Below, piece by piece: positions 20,148-29,494 of a stretch of 64,000 nt of DNA. The DNA comes from Pseudomonas sp. Gutcm_11s (GTDB lineage: Bacteria > Pseudomonadota > Gammaproteobacteria > Pseudomonadales > Pseudomonadaceae): contig NZ_JAQSUW010000013.1 of the NCBI RefSeq assembly GCF_028649395.1, positions 62,001-126,000 on the forward strand, written 5' to 3'. A model generated the notes under the pieces. The model ran no database searches. It was not told where the DNA came from and saw nothing but the letters and a program-made list of their open reading frames with translations. The stretch's first letter is position 1; the number at the start of each line of letters is the position of its first letter. Made by a program: the position numbers and the translations under genes.

Positions 20148-20645
20148 ATGATTCGCCTGCGCGCTGCCTGTTCCCTCCTGCTACTGCTGGTCTGCGGGCC
20201 GCTGCTGGCCGATCCCGCCAGCCATGCCGTCGAGGCCAAGCGCTTCCTGGAACTGACCCGCGCTGACAAGCTGGCCGTGCCGGCCTACATGCAGGTGCGC
20301 CAGATGTTCGCCCAGCGCTTCGTCCAGGCCGGTGGCAACGAGGTGCAAAAGGCGCTGCTCGAGCGCTACCAGGCCCAGGCGGTGACGGCGCTGGACAAGG
20401 TGGTGGGCGAGGGCAAGCTGGATAATGAGCTGGTCTCCCTCTATACCGACGCCTTTACCGAGGCCGAGCTCAAGGAGCTGCTGGCCTTCTACCAGACCCC
20501 GGTCGGGCGCAAGGTGCTGGAGCAGATGCCGCAACTGATGGCGCACTCCGCCCAGCTGACCCAGGAGCGCCTGCAGAAGGCCGTGCCGGAAGTGGACAAG
20601 CTGCTCGGCGAGATGACCGCCGAACTCAAACCCGCCAAGCAGTGA
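20148..20645 (+). CDS. DUF2059 domain-containing secreted protein
   Basis: From the ATG at 20148, preceded by AAGGA, the product is 165 residues with a signal peptide (MIRLRAACSLLLLLVCGPLLA, cleavage near residue 21). The mature part is helical and contains the DUF2059 pattern LKELLAFYQTPVGRKVLEQMP. DUF2059 proteins are periplasmic and poorly characterised. An in-frame extension upstream to 19881 lacks a ribosome site and would mask the signal peptide. The next gene, bolA, follows after 13 nt, so the two are probably one operon. Confidence 0.85.
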   Translation: MIRLRAACSLLLLLVCGPLLADPASHAVEAKRFLELTRADKLAVPAYMQVRQMFAQRFVQAGGNEVQKALLERYQAQAVTALDKVVGEGKLDNELVSLYTDAFTEAELKELLAFYQTPVGRKVLEQMPQLMAHSAQLTQERLQKAVPEVDKLLGEMTAELKPAKQ

Positions 20646-20658
20646 GGAGAGCACACCG

Positions 20659-20964
20659 ATGAGCATGCGCGACAAGATCATCGCCGCCCTGCAGCCACTG
20701 CAGAACGAGCACCTCGATGTGCTGGACGAGAGTCACATGCACAGCCGTGGCCAGGAGACCCACTACAAGGCGGTCATCGTCAGCCCGCTGTTCTCCGGCC
20801 TCAACGCGGTCAAGCGCCACCAGAAGGTCTACGCCACGTTGGGCGAGCTGATGCAGCAGTTCCATGCACTGGCGCTGCACACCTACACCCCGGAGGAGTG
20901 GGCGCAGCAGGGCATGGCCCCCGATTCGCCGACCTGCCGTGGTGGCAGCAAGCACGACCATTGA
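20659..20964 (+). CDS. bolA: BolA family protein
   Basis: The 101-residue protein has the BolA/KH-like fold pattern: LDVLDESHMHSRGQETHYKAVIVSPLFSGLNAVKRHQKVY, with the conserved histidine after SH and the FSG..AVKRH helix-turn-helix region. BolA proteins pair with monothiol glutaredoxins in iron-sulfur handling and can act as DNA-binding regulators. GAGGAG precedes the ATG. It follows the DUF2059 gene closely and is ended by a strong hairpin at 21013-21040. Confidence 0.9.
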   Translation: MSMRDKIIAALQPLQNEHLDVLDESHMHSRGQETHYKAVIVSPLFSGLNAVKRHQKVYATLGELMQQFHALALHTYTPEEWAQQGMAPDSPTCRGGSKHDH

Positions 20965-21012
20965 TCCCGCAGCGGGTGCCCTCGGGCGCCCGCCTGCGTT
21001 AGAATCGCCCCC

Positions 21013-21040
21013 GCGCCGGCTCTAGCCGGCGCTTTCATTT
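21013..21040 (+). terminator. Rho-independent terminator after bolA
   Basis: GCGCCGGC (21013-21020), loop TCTA, GCCGGCGC (21025-21032), then TTTCATTT. It lies 49 nt past the bolA stop and 47 nt before the trhO start. Confidence 0.75.
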
Positions 21041-21086
21041 CATCCCCGGTCCGCCCTTTGCGAGGGTGACCACTGGAGAGCGTTTA

Positions 21087-22025
21087 ATGACTGCGAAGAT
21101 TGTTGTCGCGGCGCTATACAAGTTCGTGTCCCTGCCGGACTACGAAGCGCTGCGCGAGCCCCTGCTGAACACCATGGTCGAGTTCGGCGTGAAGGGCACC
21201 CTGCTGCTTGCCGAGGAAGGCATCAACGGCACCGTTTCCGCCACCCGTGAAGGCATTGATGGCCTGCTGGCCTGGCTCAAGCGCGACGCACGCCTGGTCG
21301 ATGTGGACCACAAAGAGTCCTACTGCGACGAGCAGCCGTTCTACCGCACCAAGGTCAAGCTGAAGAAGGAAATCGTCACCCTCGGCGTGCCGGGCGTGGA
21401 CCCCAACCAGCGCGTCGGCACCTACGTCGAGGCCAAGGACTGGAACGCCCTGATCAGCGACCCCGAGGTGCTGCTGATCGATACCCGCAACGACTACGAA
21501 GTCTCCATCGGCACCTTCGAGGGCGCCGTCGATCCCAAGACCCAGTCGTTCCGCGAGTTCCCGGACTACATCAAGGCCCACTACGACCCGGCCAAGCACA
21601 AGAAGGTCGCCATGTTCTGCACCGGTGGCATCCGTTGCGAGAAGGCTTCCAGCTACATGCTCGGCGAAGGCTTCGAAGAGGTGTTCCACCTCAAGGGCGG
21701 CATCCTCAAGTACCTCGAAGAGGTGCCGCAGGAGCAGAGCAAGTGGCAGGGCGACTGCTTCGTCTTCGATAACCGGGTGACCGTGCGCCACGACCTCTCC
21801 GAGGGCGACTACGACCAGTGCCACGCCTGCCGCAATCCGATCTCCATCGAGGATCGCCAGAGCCAGCACTACTCGCCCGGCATCAGCTGCCCGCATTGCT
21901 GGGACTCGCTGTCGGAGAAGACCCGCCAGGCCGCCCGCGAGCGCCAGAAGCAGATCGAGATCGCCCAGGCGCGCAACCTGCCGCACCCCATCGGCTACAA
22001 CTACAAGGCGCTGCAGGAAGGCTGA
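21087..22025 (+). CDS. trhO: tRNA uridine(34) hydroxylase, rhodanese-like
   Basis: Starting at the ATG at 21087 (GGAGAG upstream), the 312-residue protein has the YceA/TrhO layout: an N-terminal acylphosphatase-like domain ([18 protein letters not shown]), a rhodanese domain with active-site Cys178 in [16 protein letters not shown], and a C-terminal cysteine-rich segment (CHACRNPI and CPHCWDS). TrhO performs prephenate-independent, oxygen-dependent 5-hydroxyuridine formation at the tRNA wobble base. Another in-frame ATG at 21066 is less well placed. It stands alone after the bolA terminator. Confidence 0.93.
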   Translation: MTAKIVVAALYKFVSLPDYEALREPLLNTMVEFGVKGTLLLAEEGINGTVSATREGIDGLLAWLKRDARLVDVDHKESYCDEQPFYRTKVKLKKEIVTLGVPGVDPNQRVGTYVEAKDWNALISDPEVLLIDTRNDYEVSIGTFEGAVDPKTQSFREFPDYIKAHYDPAKHKKVAMFCTGGIRCEKASSYMLGEGFEEVFHLKGGILKYLEEVPQEQSKWQGDCFVFDNRVTVRHDLSEGDYDQCHACRNPISIEDRQSQHYSPGISCPHCWDSLSEKTRQAARERQKQIEIAQARNLPHPIGYNYKALQEG

Positions 22026-22103
22026 GCCAGGGCAACATCCATGGCCGCGTCGCGCGATACACTGCGGCCATTCCTCGCCCTCTTGTCGAAGTAAGGATCA
22101 CCC

Positions 22104-22739
22104 GTGCGCCCAGCCCGCCTGCTTTACGTGATGGACCCCATGTGTTCCTGGTGCTGGGGCTTCGCTCCGGTAGCCCGCGCCCTGGCCGAGCAGGCTGCGG
22201 CGGCCGATGTGCCTCTGCAGCTGGTGGTCGGCGGCCTGCGCCGACAGCAGGCAGCGCTGGAGCCGGCAGTGCGGGTGCGCATCCTCTCCCACTGGCAGGC
22301 GGTCAACGCCGCCACCGGGCAACTGTTCGACTTCGCCAACGCCCTGCCGGAAGGCTTCGTCTACGACACCGAGCCGGCCTGCCGCGCCCTGGTCACCGCG
22401 CGCCAGCTGGACGAGCAGAGTGCCTGGTCGCTGCTGCAGCTGATCCAGCAGGCCTTCTATACCGAAGGGCGCGACGTGACCCAGGGCCCGGTACTGGCCG
22501 AACTGGCCGAGCGTGCCGGCATCCCGCGCATCGAGTTCGCCGCGGCCTTCGACAGCCAGGCCATGCAGGCCGCTACCGAGGCCGACTTCACCTGGGTGCA
22601 GGACCTCGGCATCGCCGGTTTCCCAACGTTGTTGGCCGAGCGCGATGGCCAGATGGCCCTGCTGACCAACGGCTACCAGTCGCTCGAGGTGCTGCAGCCT
22701 CTGCTCGGGCGCTGGCTGGAGCATGCCGCCCATGCCTGA
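22104..22739 (+). CDS. DsbA family thioredoxin-fold protein
   Basis: The 211-residue protein starts with GTG and has the thioredoxin-like motif CSWC at residues 14-17 (MDPMCSWCW), then a long helical insert and GIAGFPTLLAERDGQ with the cis-proline. It lacks a signal peptide, so it resembles the cytoplasmic DsbA-like/FrnE group rather than periplasmic DsbA. A disulfide reductase or isomerase role is inferred. The 3' end overlaps the ABC transporter gene, indicating cotranscription. Confidence 0.82.
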   Translation: MRPARLLYVMDPMCSWCWGFAPVARALAEQAAAADVPLQLVVGGLRRQQAALEPAVRVRILSHWQAVNAATGQLFDFANALPEGFVYDTEPACRALVTARQLDEQSAWSLLQLIQQAFYTEGRDVTQGPVLAELAERAGIPRIEFAAAFDSQAMQAATEADFTWVQDLGIAGFPTLLAERDGQMALLTNGYQSLEVLQPLLGRWLEHAAHA

Positions 22740-24510
22740 TCGTTTGACCTGGGCGGAGATTCGTCGCCTGGCCCTGCGGCACCGCAAGGGCCTGATCCTG
22801 GCCAACCTGATCGCTGTGATTGCCACCTTGTGCAGCGTGCCGATTCCGCTGCTGCTGCCGCTGCTGGTCGACGAGGTGCTGCTCAAGCAGGGCGACGCCG
22901 CGCTCAAGGTGATGGACCGCTTCCTGCCGGTGGGTTGGGAGGGCGCCGCCGGCTACATCGGCCTGATGCTGGCGCTGACCCTGGTGCTGCGCCTCGGCGC
23001 GCTGGTCAGCAACGTGCTGCAGGCGCGTTTGTTCGCGCGCCTGTCCAAGGATGTGACCTACCGCCTGCGAGTGCGCCTGATCGAGCGCCTCAAGCGCATC
23101 GCCCTGAGCGAATACGAGAGCCTCGGCGGCGGCACCGTCAGCGCGCACCTGGTCACCGATCTGGACACCCTCGACAAGTTCATCGGCGAGACCCTGAGCA
23201 AGGTATTGGTGGCGCTGCTGACCCTGACCGGCACCGCGGCCATCCTGATCTGGATGCACTGGCAGCTGGCCCTGCTGATCCTGCTGTTCAACCCGCTGGT
23301 GATCTACGCCACCGTGCAGCTGGGCAAGCGGGTCAAGCACCTGAAGAAGCTGGAGAACGACAGCACCGCACGCTTCACCCAGGCACTGACCGAGACCCTG
23401 GAGGCGATCCAGGAGGTGCGCGCCGGCAATCGCCAGGGCTTCTTCCTCGGCCGCCTCGGCCTCAGGGCGAAGGAGGTGCGCGACTATGCCGTGGCCTCGC
23501 AGTGGAAGAGTGACGCCGCCTCGCGCACCAGTGGCCTGCTGTTCCAGTTCGGCATCGATATTTTCCGCGCCGCAGCCATGCTCACCGTGCTGTTCTCCGA
23601 TCTGTCGATCGGCCAGATGCTCGCGGTGTTCAGCTACCTGTGGTTCATGATTGGCCCGGTCGAGCAGCTGCTCAGCCTGCAGTACGCCTACTACGCCGCC
23701 GGCGGCGCGCTGGCGCGGATCAACGAGCTGCTGGCGCGTGCGGACGAGCCGCAGCACGAGGGGCGCATCGACCCCTTCAAGGGCCGCGAAACGCTGGGCA
23801 TCGAGGTGCGCGGGCTGAGCTTCGCCTACCGCGAAGACCCGGTGCTGCACGATCTCGACCTGTCCATCGCCCCCGGCGAGAAGGTTGCCCTGGTCGGCGC
23901 CAGCGGCGGCGGCAAGAGCACCCTGGTGCAGCTGCTGCTCGGTCTCTATACCGCCCAGGCCGGGACCATACGCTTCGGCGGCGCCAGCCTGGAGGAGATC
24001 GGCCTGGAGCGGGTGCGCGAACATGTGGCCGTGGTGCTGCAGCATCCGGCGCTGTTCAACGACACGGTGCGCGCCAACCTGTGCATGGGCCGTGAGCGCA
24101 GCGACGAGGCCTGCTGGCAGGCGCTGGAGATCGCCCAGCTGGCGGCAACCATTCGTGCGCTGCCGCAAGGTCTGGACAGCATGGTCGGTCGCTCCGGCGT
24201 GCGCCTCTCCGGCGGCCAGCGCCAGCGCCTGGCCATCGCCCGCATGGTGCTGGCCGAGCCCAAGGTGGTGATCCTCGACGAGGCCACCTCGGCCCTCGAC
24301 GCCGCCACCGAGTACGCCCTGCACGCGGCCCTCGGTCGCTTCCTCAGCGGCCGCACCACGCTGATCGTCGCCCACCGCTTGAGCGCGGTGAAACAGGCCG
24401 ATCGGGTGCTGGTGTTCGACGGCGGCAGCATCGCCGAGGACGGCGACCACCAGCAGCTGATCGCCGACGGCGGGCTGTACGCCAAGCTCTACGGCCACCT
24501 GCAGCACTGA
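22723..24510 (+). CDS. ABC transporter, fused permease and ATPase
   Basis: The 595-residue half-transporter has six predicted membrane helices (about 25-330) and a nucleotide-binding domain with Walker A GASGGGKST (near residue 395), signature LSGGQRQRLAIARM (near 495), Walker B VVILDEATSALD and the switch histidine in IVAHRLS. This is the exporter type (MsbA/MDR-like) that works as a homodimer in the inner membrane. The substrate is unknown. The start may be the ATG at 22723 or at 22732; both overlap the end of the DsbA-like gene. Confidence 0.88.
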   Translation: MPPMPDRLTWAEIRRLALRHRKGLILANLIAVIATLCSVPIPLLLPLLVDEVLLKQGDAALKVMDRFLPVGWEGAAGYIGLMLALTLVLRLGALVSNVLQARLFARLSKDVTYRLRVRLIERLKRIALSEYESLGGGTVSAHLVTDLDTLDKFIGETLSKVLVALLTLTGTAAILIWMHWQLALLILLFNPLVIYATVQLGKRVKHLKKLENDSTARFTQALTETLEAIQEVRAGNRQGFFLGRLGLRAKEVRDYAVASQWKSDAASRTSGLLFQFGIDIFRAAAMLTVLFSDLSIGQMLAVFSYLWFMIGPVEQLLSLQYAYYAAGGALARINELLARADEPQHEGRIDPFKGRETLGIEVRGLSFAYREDPVLHDLDLSIAPGEKVALVGASGGGKSTLVQLLLGLYTAQAGTIRFGGASLEEIGLERVREHVAVVLQHPALFNDTVRANLCMGRERSDEACWQALEIAQLAATIRALPQGLDSMVGRSGVRLSGGQRQRLAIARMVLAEPKVVILDEATSALDAATEYALHAALGRFLSGRTTLIVAHRLSAVKQADRVLVFDGGSIAEDGDHQQLIADGGLYAKLYGHLQH

Positions 24511-24518
24511 ATGAAAAA

Positions 24519-24536
24519 GGCCGCCCGCAGGCGGCC
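24519..24536 (-). terminator. Terminator for the TorF-type porin gene
   Basis: GGCCGCC and GGCGGCC pair around CGCA. Read on the minus strand the stem is followed by TTTTT (24514-24518). It lies beyond the porin stop, and a second terminator serves the opposite strand. Confidence 0.75.
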
Positions 24537-24553
24537 TGAATCAAGCAAGCAAC

Positions 24554-24577
24554 GGCCCTTGAAAGGGCCTTGTTTTT
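24554..24577 (+). terminator. Terminator for the ABC transporter gene
   Basis: GGCCCTT (24554-24560) pairs with AAGGGCC (24563-24569), followed by TTGTTTTT on the plus strand. The U-tract reaches the stop codon of the convergent porin gene. Confidence 0.75.
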
Positions 24578-25298
24578 AGAAGGACTTGGACACGGCGACG
24601 GTCAGGTTGGAGTCGCAGTAGTCGTCCTTGCCATAGGTGGCTTCGCAGACTTCAGCGTCGATGTCGGTGTCGGTGTAGGTCAGCGAGAAGTCCAGGCCGA
24701 GCATGGTCTTGCCGAGGCCGATGCTCCAGTCCTTGTAGTCGTCGCTGCCGGCTTTCTGGTCGGTCATGCCGTAGCTGGCGGAGGCGGTGATTTCGTACGG
24801 CAGCTCGTACTCGTAGCTGAGCCAGGTGTAAGTCGGATGAATCCCGGTCTCTACGCCGTACTTGTAGCCCAGAGTGAAGCCATAGGCGCTGACGCTGGGC
24901 ATGATCTCGTAGCCGTTCCACTGGCTGGCCTGCGGGTAGGTGTACTTGGCCAGTTGCAGGTCGGCGGAGATGTCGTCGGTGAAGCTGTAGCCGTAGCCGA
25001 CGTAGTAGTCGACTTCGATGTCGGCGCCGCTGGTGTTGCCCGGGAAGGCCGCGTCGTCGACGTTGGAGGCCCACACGCCGGCGTACAGGCCGCTCTCGTG
25101 AGCGACGTCCAGGCTGCCCTGGATCGCGGCTTCGCCGGCGGTCTGCGACTGGCCGCGCCAGATGTAGTCGCTGGCCAGGGTGGCGGTCATGCTGACGTCG
25201 AATTGGCCCAGCGGGCTGTCGACGGTTTCGGCGACGGCGACGCCGGCCATGGAGAACAGAGTAGTGGTGGAAAGAGCCAGGCTCAGTTTCTTCAGCAT
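24576..25298 (-). CDS. TorF family putative outer-membrane porin
   Basis: From the ATG at 25298, preceded by AGGAG, the product is 240 residues with a signal peptide ending VAVAE (about residue 23). The mature chain is rich in alternating aromatic and polar residues and ends with SKSF, a terminal Phe typical of outer-membrane barrels. Segments such as ATLASDYIWRGQSQT and GLYAGVWASNVDD match the TorF (Gcw_chp) family of putative porins. It likely forms a beta barrel in the outer membrane; cargo is unknown. It has its own terminator and converges with the ABC exporter. Confidence 0.85.
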   Translation of the reverse strand: MLKKLSLALSTTTLFSMAGVAVAETVDSPLGQFDVSMTATLASDYIWRGQSQTAGEAAIQGSLDVAHESGLYAGVWASNVDDAAFPGNTSGADIEVDYYVGYGYSFTDDISADLQLAKYTYPQASQWNGYEIMPSVSAYGFTLGYKYGVETGIHPTYTWLSYEYELPYEITASASYGMTDQKAGSDDYKDWSIGLGKTMLGLDFSLTYTDTDIDAEVCEATYGKDDYCDSNLTVAVSKSF

Positions 25299-25550
25299 TG
25301 CAAACTCCTGAATGCGCAAAGTGTTGGGTGGCTTGACTGTTTCTATGTGCTCTAGCGGCAATTTCGGTTAAGCCAATTCGCTATAAGCGCTATTCGTGCC
25401 AGCTTTATAAAAACCGATATTTATCAGCAAATTGAGAGAGTTCAGGACGCGCGTGGCGAGCCCGCGAGCGGCGGCTGTGCACTTCGATTGAGAACTGCTG
25501 CGCATTTTTGGGGCGAAGCGCGGGCGAGGCGCGGGCGAGGCGTGAGGCGC

Positions 25551-25575
25551 GTTGCGGCAGGCGGGCTGCCGCAAC
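25551..25575 (-). terminator. Hairpin downstream of the coiled-coil membrane protein gene
   Basis: GTTGCGGCAG (25551-25560) and CTGCCGCAAC (25566-25575) form a perfect 10-bp stem 13 nt past the stop at 25588. There is no U-tract on the minus strand. Next to it, 25516-25550 holds short GCGGGCGAG-type direct repeats. The rest of 25299-25587 has no recognisable gene. Confidence 0.45.
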
Positions 25576-25587
25576 GAGGGGAGGGGA

Positions 25588-26220
25588 TTACTGCTTGGCG
25601 GCTTGCTTGGACTCCCAGGCCTGCAGGGCCTTGACCCGTGCCTGGCTGTCGGCCATGGGCTTGGTCAGCGAGTCCTTGTAGAAGTCCAGCCAGCTGCGCG
25701 AGCCCGGCGTCATGCCGGCCAGCTCTTCCATGCCGTCCTTCAGCGCATTGAGGGTGTGCTGGTAGTTGTTTTCCTGGCCGATCAGCGTGCGCGCGACCAT
25801 GCGGATGTTCTCCCGGTCCTGCTCGCGGGTGTCCGCAGCCTCGGGGGCTGCAGCGGTTGATTCGCTAGGCGCGGCGGTCTGTTGTTGGGCCTGCAGCAGG
25901 ATCAGGCGCTGCTGATCCTTGATCTGCTGTTGCAACGGGGCGATCTGCAGTTGCAGGGCGCCGACTTCCTTCTGCAGGGCTTCGACGCTGGCCATGCTCG
26001 CCACGGCGGCGGCATGCTCGTCTTCCTCGGGCTCGTCCGGGCCGCTGAGGGCGGCGACCAGGATCCAGGCGATCAGGTTCAGCACCAGAGCGCCGGCCAG
26101 ACCGAAGATCAGCAGGCGGTTGAGCTTGCCGGCTTTCTCCAGTTGCTCGATGCGCTGCTGCTCGCTGGGCGCTTCACCGGATGCTTCGCTGGCGGCGGAA
26201 GTTGCGCTGTCGTCGCTCAT
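25588..26220 (-). CDS. Membrane-anchored coiled-coil protein, unknown function
   Basis: This 210-residue protein has an acidic Ser/Ala-rich N-terminus, one membrane helix (about residues 36-60, RLLIFGLAGALVLNLIAWIL) and a long helical region rich in Gln and Leu (about 85-120) likely to form a coiled coil. The C-terminal domain (about 135-205) is helical and charged. The topology suggests a short cytoplasmic N-terminus and a periplasmic coiled coil. I do not recognise a named family. It is followed by a perfect hairpin. Codon use fits the surrounding core genes. Confidence 0.7.
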   Translation of the reverse strand: MSDDSATSAASEASGEAPSEQQRIEQLEKAGKLNRLLIFGLAGALVLNLIAWILVAALSGPDEPEEDEHAAAVASMASVEALQKEVGALQLQIAPLQQQIKDQQRLILLQAQQQTAAPSESTAAAPEAADTREQDRENIRMVARTLIGQENNYQHTLNALKDGMEELAGMTPGSRSWLDFYKDSLTKPMADSQARVKALQAWESKQAAKQ

Positions 26221-26339
26221 GGTCGTCTGTCCTTGTTCTGGTATGGCACGGTGCCATTATTGCCCGCGACTCGGTCGCTGCCTACCCGCAGCATAGCCGC
26301 GAGCCGCGCCGGCCTGCCTGGAGTGGTGGTCTGGGGCTG

Positions 26340-27749
26340 CTAGAACGCGGCGAGGATGCGCCCGAGCAGCTCCATCGCGCTCTCGCTTTGGGCATCCCAG
26401 GGGTGGCCATGGTTCAACCGCGCGCAATGGCGGAAGCCACGGGTCGCGGAGAAGATCGGTCCCGGCGCCAGGCTGATGCCCTGGGCCAGGGCGAGCTGGA
26501 ACAGCTGCAGCGAGTCGACCCGCTCGGGGAACTCGAACCACAGGAAGTAGCCGCCACTGGGGCGGGTGACCCGCGTCTCGGCCGGGAAGTGCCGGGCGGC
26601 GGAGGCGAGCATGGCCGCCTGCTGGGTCTCCAGGGCGATGCGCAGCTTGCGCAGATGGCGGTCGTAGCCGCCGTGCTGCAGGTAGTCGGCGATGGCCGCC
26701 TGGGCCGGCACCGAGGGCGAGATGGTGGTCATCAGCTTGAGCCGGCTGATCTGCTCGGCATAACGCCCGCCGGCCACCCAGCCGACCCGGTAGCCCGGCG
26801 CCAGGCTCTTGGAGAAGGAGCCGCAGTGCATCACCAGGCCGCCGCGGTCGAAGCTCTTCATCGGCCTGGGCGGGTGGGCGCCGTAGTACAGCTCGGCGTA
26901 CACGTCGTCCTCGATCAGCGGCACCTGGTGCTGGTGCAGCAGTTCGTAGAGCTCGGCCTTCTTGGCATCGGAGAGGCTGGCTCCCATCGGGTTCTGCAAG
27001 CTGCTCATGAACCAGCAGGCCTTGATCGGCAGGCTGTTCAGGCGCTCGGCCAGCACGCCGAGGTCGATGCCCTCGCGCGGGTGCACGGGAATCTCCACAG
27101 CCTTGAGCTTGAGTCGCTCCAGTACCTGCAGGGTGGCGTAGAAGGCCGGCGACTCGATGGCTACCAGGTCGCCCGGCTGGGTCACCGTCTGCAGGCACAG
27201 GTTGAGCGCCTCCATGGCGCCGTTGCTGATCACCAGCTCCTCCAGCGGCAGGCGCACGCCGGCGACCATGTAGCGCAGGGCGATCTGCCGGCGCAGGTCG
27301 GGGTTGCCGGCGGTCATGTCGGCGATCACCGCATGCGCCGGCATGTCGCGCAGGGCGTGGGCCATGGAGCGCGCCAGGCGCGGCAGGGGGAACAGCTGCG
27401 GGCTGGGGAAGGCCGAGCCGAAGGGCACGGTGGCCGGGTCCTTCAGCGAGCCGAGCACGGAGAACACCAGCTCGCTGACGTCCACCTCGGTGCTGGTGGC
27501 GGTCGGTGCGCTGCTGCCGGGTTCGGCCAGCGCCTGGCTGGCCAGTTCGCGGACGAAGTAGCCGGAACGCGCGCGGGCCTGGATCAGGCCGCGATCCTCC
27601 AGCAGGTAGTAGGCCTGGAAGATGGTCGACGGGCTGACGCCGTAAGTGCGCCGCGCGTGGCGCACCGAGGGCACGCGCTCACCGGGGGCGAGCACGCCGC
27701 TGCGGATCAGCTCGGCTATCTGGTCGGCCAACTGTTCGTAGCGTTTCAT
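26340..27749 (-). CDS. MocR-type GntR regulator with aminotransferase domain
   Basis: From the ATG at 27749 the product is 469 residues. An N-terminal GntR winged helix (about 1-75; RVPSVRHARRTYGVSPSTIFQAYYLLEDRGLI) is fused to a fold-type I aminotransferase domain (about 105-465) with the PLP lysine in HCGSFSKSLAPGYRVGW. MocR regulators sense PLP or amino compounds and control nearby genes. An upstream extension to 27812 would overlap the end of ccoG and has no ribosome site. It lies 62 nt downstream of ccoG, in a gap containing the imperfect palindrome GACTGCGC...GCGCACAGTC. Its target is unknown. Confidence 0.88.
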   Translation of the reverse strand: MKRYEQLADQIAELIRSGVLAPGERVPSVRHARRTYGVSPSTIFQAYYLLEDRGLIQARARSGYFVRELASQALAEPGSSAPTATSTEVDVSELVFSVLGSLKDPATVPFGSAFPSPQLFPLPRLARSMAHALRDMPAHAVIADMTAGNPDLRRQIALRYMVAGVRLPLEELVISNGAMEALNLCLQTVTQPGDLVAIESPAFYATLQVLERLKLKAVEIPVHPREGIDLGVLAERLNSLPIKACWFMSSLQNPMGASLSDAKKAELYELLHQHQVPLIEDDVYAELYYGAHPPRPMKSFDRGGLVMHCGSFSKSLAPGYRVGWVAGGRYAEQISRLKLMTTISPSVPAQAAIADYLQHGGYDRHLRKLRIALETQQAAMLASAARHFPAETRVTRPSGGYFLWFEFPERVDSLQLFQLALAQGISLAPGPIFSATRGFRHCARLNHGHPWDAQSESAMELLGRILAAF

Positions 27750-27811
27750 CTCGCCCCTGACTGCGCTCCATGTGGGCGCACAGTCTAAGGGCTGGGGGGG
27801 CTGGCCTGCCA

Positions 27812-29227
27812 TCAGCGCCCGCTCGGGGCGATGAAGGTGCTGTCGGCCTCCAGGCGCTCGTCACCGTCGCGCAGGTTGATCACCTCGAAGTGCACCGGTG
27901 CGGGGCTGCGGCCCAGTGGCTCGCGCTCCAGCACCACGCTGACCGGTACCTCGAGAATCTCGCCGGCGTCCAGGTGGATGTCGCTCGGCCCATTCAGGCT
28001 GAACGGCTGGCCTGCCACCAGGCCCAGGTGGTAGCGCTGCGGCTCCTGGGTCTTGTTGATCACCTTGAGGCGGTAGACGTTCTCGATCTGCCCGGCGGCG
28101 TTCTCGCGGAACATGCCGCGGTCCTTGGCCACATCGAGCGATACCAGTGAGCGCGCCTGCAGGGCCCAGGCGAAGGCGCCGATCATCAGCAGCAGGGCTA
28201 CCGCGTAGCCGATCAAGCGCGGCCGTAGCAGGTGGCGGCGGCCACCCTGCATCTCGCTCTCGGAGCCATAGCGGATCAGGCCGCGGGCATAGCCCATCTT
28301 GTCCATGATGCTGTCGCAGGCGTCGATGCAGGCGGCGCAGCCGATGCACTCCACCTGCAGGCCGTCGCGGATGTCGATGCCGGTGGGGCAGACCTGGACG
28401 CACATGGTGCAGTCGATGCAGTCACCGAGGCCTTCGGCCTTGTGGTCGACGTCCTTCTTGCGCGGGCCACGGTTCTCGCCACGGGTGGCGTCATAGGCGA
28501 CCAGCAGGGTGTCACGGTCGAACATCACGCCCTGGAAGCGCGCGTAGGGGCACATGTACACGCAGACCTTCTCGCGCAGCCAGCCGGCGTTGAGGTAGGT
28601 GGCGGCGGTGAAGAACAGGATCCAGAACAGCGCGGCGCCTTCCAGCTCGCCGCTGAACAGCTCCATGGCCAGCGGGCGGATCGGCGTGAAGTAGCCGACG
28701 AAGGTCAGCGCCGTGAGCAGCCCAACCGCCAGCCACAGGCCGTGCTTGGCGCCGCGGCGCAGCAGCTTGGCCGGGCCCCAGGGTGCGGCGTCGAGCTTGA
28801 TGCGCTGGTTGCGCTCGCCCTCGGTGATCTTCTCCACCCACATGAACACCCAGGTCCACACGCTTTGCGGGCAGCTATAGCCGCACCACACGCGGCCGGC
28901 GAACACGGTGATGGTGAACAGGCCGAAGGCGCAGATGATCAGCAGCGCCGAGAGCAAGATGAAATCCTGCGGCCAGAAGGTGGCGCCGAAGATGTAGTAG
29001 CGGTGCTCGGCCAGGTTCCACAGCACGGCCTGGCGACCGTCCCAGTCCAGCCAGGCGGTGCCGAAGAAGATCAGGAACAGCAGGCCGGCACCGTACAGGC
29101 GCAGGTTGCGGTACAGACCGGTGAAACTGCGGGTGTGAATGGGGCCGCCGGCCTGCGCCGGGGTCATGCGGACTGGCTGGCGCGGGTCGATGGTATCGAT
29201 GATCTGCGCCGGTATGCGCTCGCTCAT
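27812..29227 (-). CDS. ccoG: Cytochrome c oxidase accessory protein CcoG
   Basis: The 471-residue protein has four or five membrane helices, the conserved WCGYSCPQSVWTWVFMW segment, two ferredoxin-type clusters (CIDCTMCVQVCP and CIGCAACIDACD) and a C-terminal immunoglobulin-like FixG domain (about 360-471). CcoG (FixG/RdxA) is an inner-membrane protein that reduces copper for cbb3-type oxidase assembly. GAGG precedes the ATG. No ccoNOPQ or ccoS genes are in the window, and I saw no clear Anr box upstream. Confidence 0.93.
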   Translation of the reverse strand: MSERIPAQIIDTIDPRQPVRMTPAQAGGPIHTRSFTGLYRNLRLYGAGLLFLIFFGTAWLDWDGRQAVLWNLAEHRYYIFGATFWPQDFILLSALLIICAFGLFTITVFAGRVWCGYSCPQSVWTWVFMWVEKITEGERNQRIKLDAAPWGPAKLLRRGAKHGLWLAVGLLTALTFVGYFTPIRPLAMELFSGELEGAALFWILFFTAATYLNAGWLREKVCVYMCPYARFQGVMFDRDTLLVAYDATRGENRGPRKKDVDHKAEGLGDCIDCTMCVQVCPTGIDIRDGLQVECIGCAACIDACDSIMDKMGYARGLIRYGSESEMQGGRRHLLRPRLIGYAVALLLMIGAFAWALQARSLVSLDVAKDRGMFRENAAGQIENVYRLKVINKTQEPQRYHLGLVAGQPFSLNGPSDIHLDAGEILEVPVSVVLEREPLGRSPAPVHFEVINLRDGDERLEADSTFIAPSGR

Positions 29228-29494
29228 GGTGGGCCTCTCGGGCTTCTAATCAGGCTGAGCGAATTGTGTCTGCCGGACTGCTTGGATAACAGATTCAGGT
29301 TGTGCGGCAAAAACCGTATCAGATGAGTCGCCAACGCCTTTCGTCGGGCCTGCCGATCATCCATGCGCGGCGCCCGGTCCAATGCGCGGGTGCGGGCTTT
29401 GGCCCGTGCCGCAGGCGTGCATGAAGGATTCCACCCGGGCGCATTACGGATCATGCGCCGGCCCGGTCAGGCTGATCACCGAACGGAGCTTGCT

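Noticed and set aside
19961-20269. Upstream extension of the DUF2804 gene
   Set aside because: It would overlap the divergent DUF2059 gene and its signal peptide, and has no ribosome site.
27750-27812. Upstream start for the MocR-type regulator
   Set aside because: The extra residues overlap the ccoG stop region and do not fit the GntR N-terminus, which begins naturally at 27749.
29228-29330. Anr/Fnr box upstream of ccoG
   Set aside because: No TTGAT-N4-ATCAA match could be found in the region.
29360-29494. Longer N-terminus for the RTX protein
   Set aside because: Upstream codons give an Arg/Ala-rich stretch without ribosome site, whereas CGGAG precedes the ATG at 29495.
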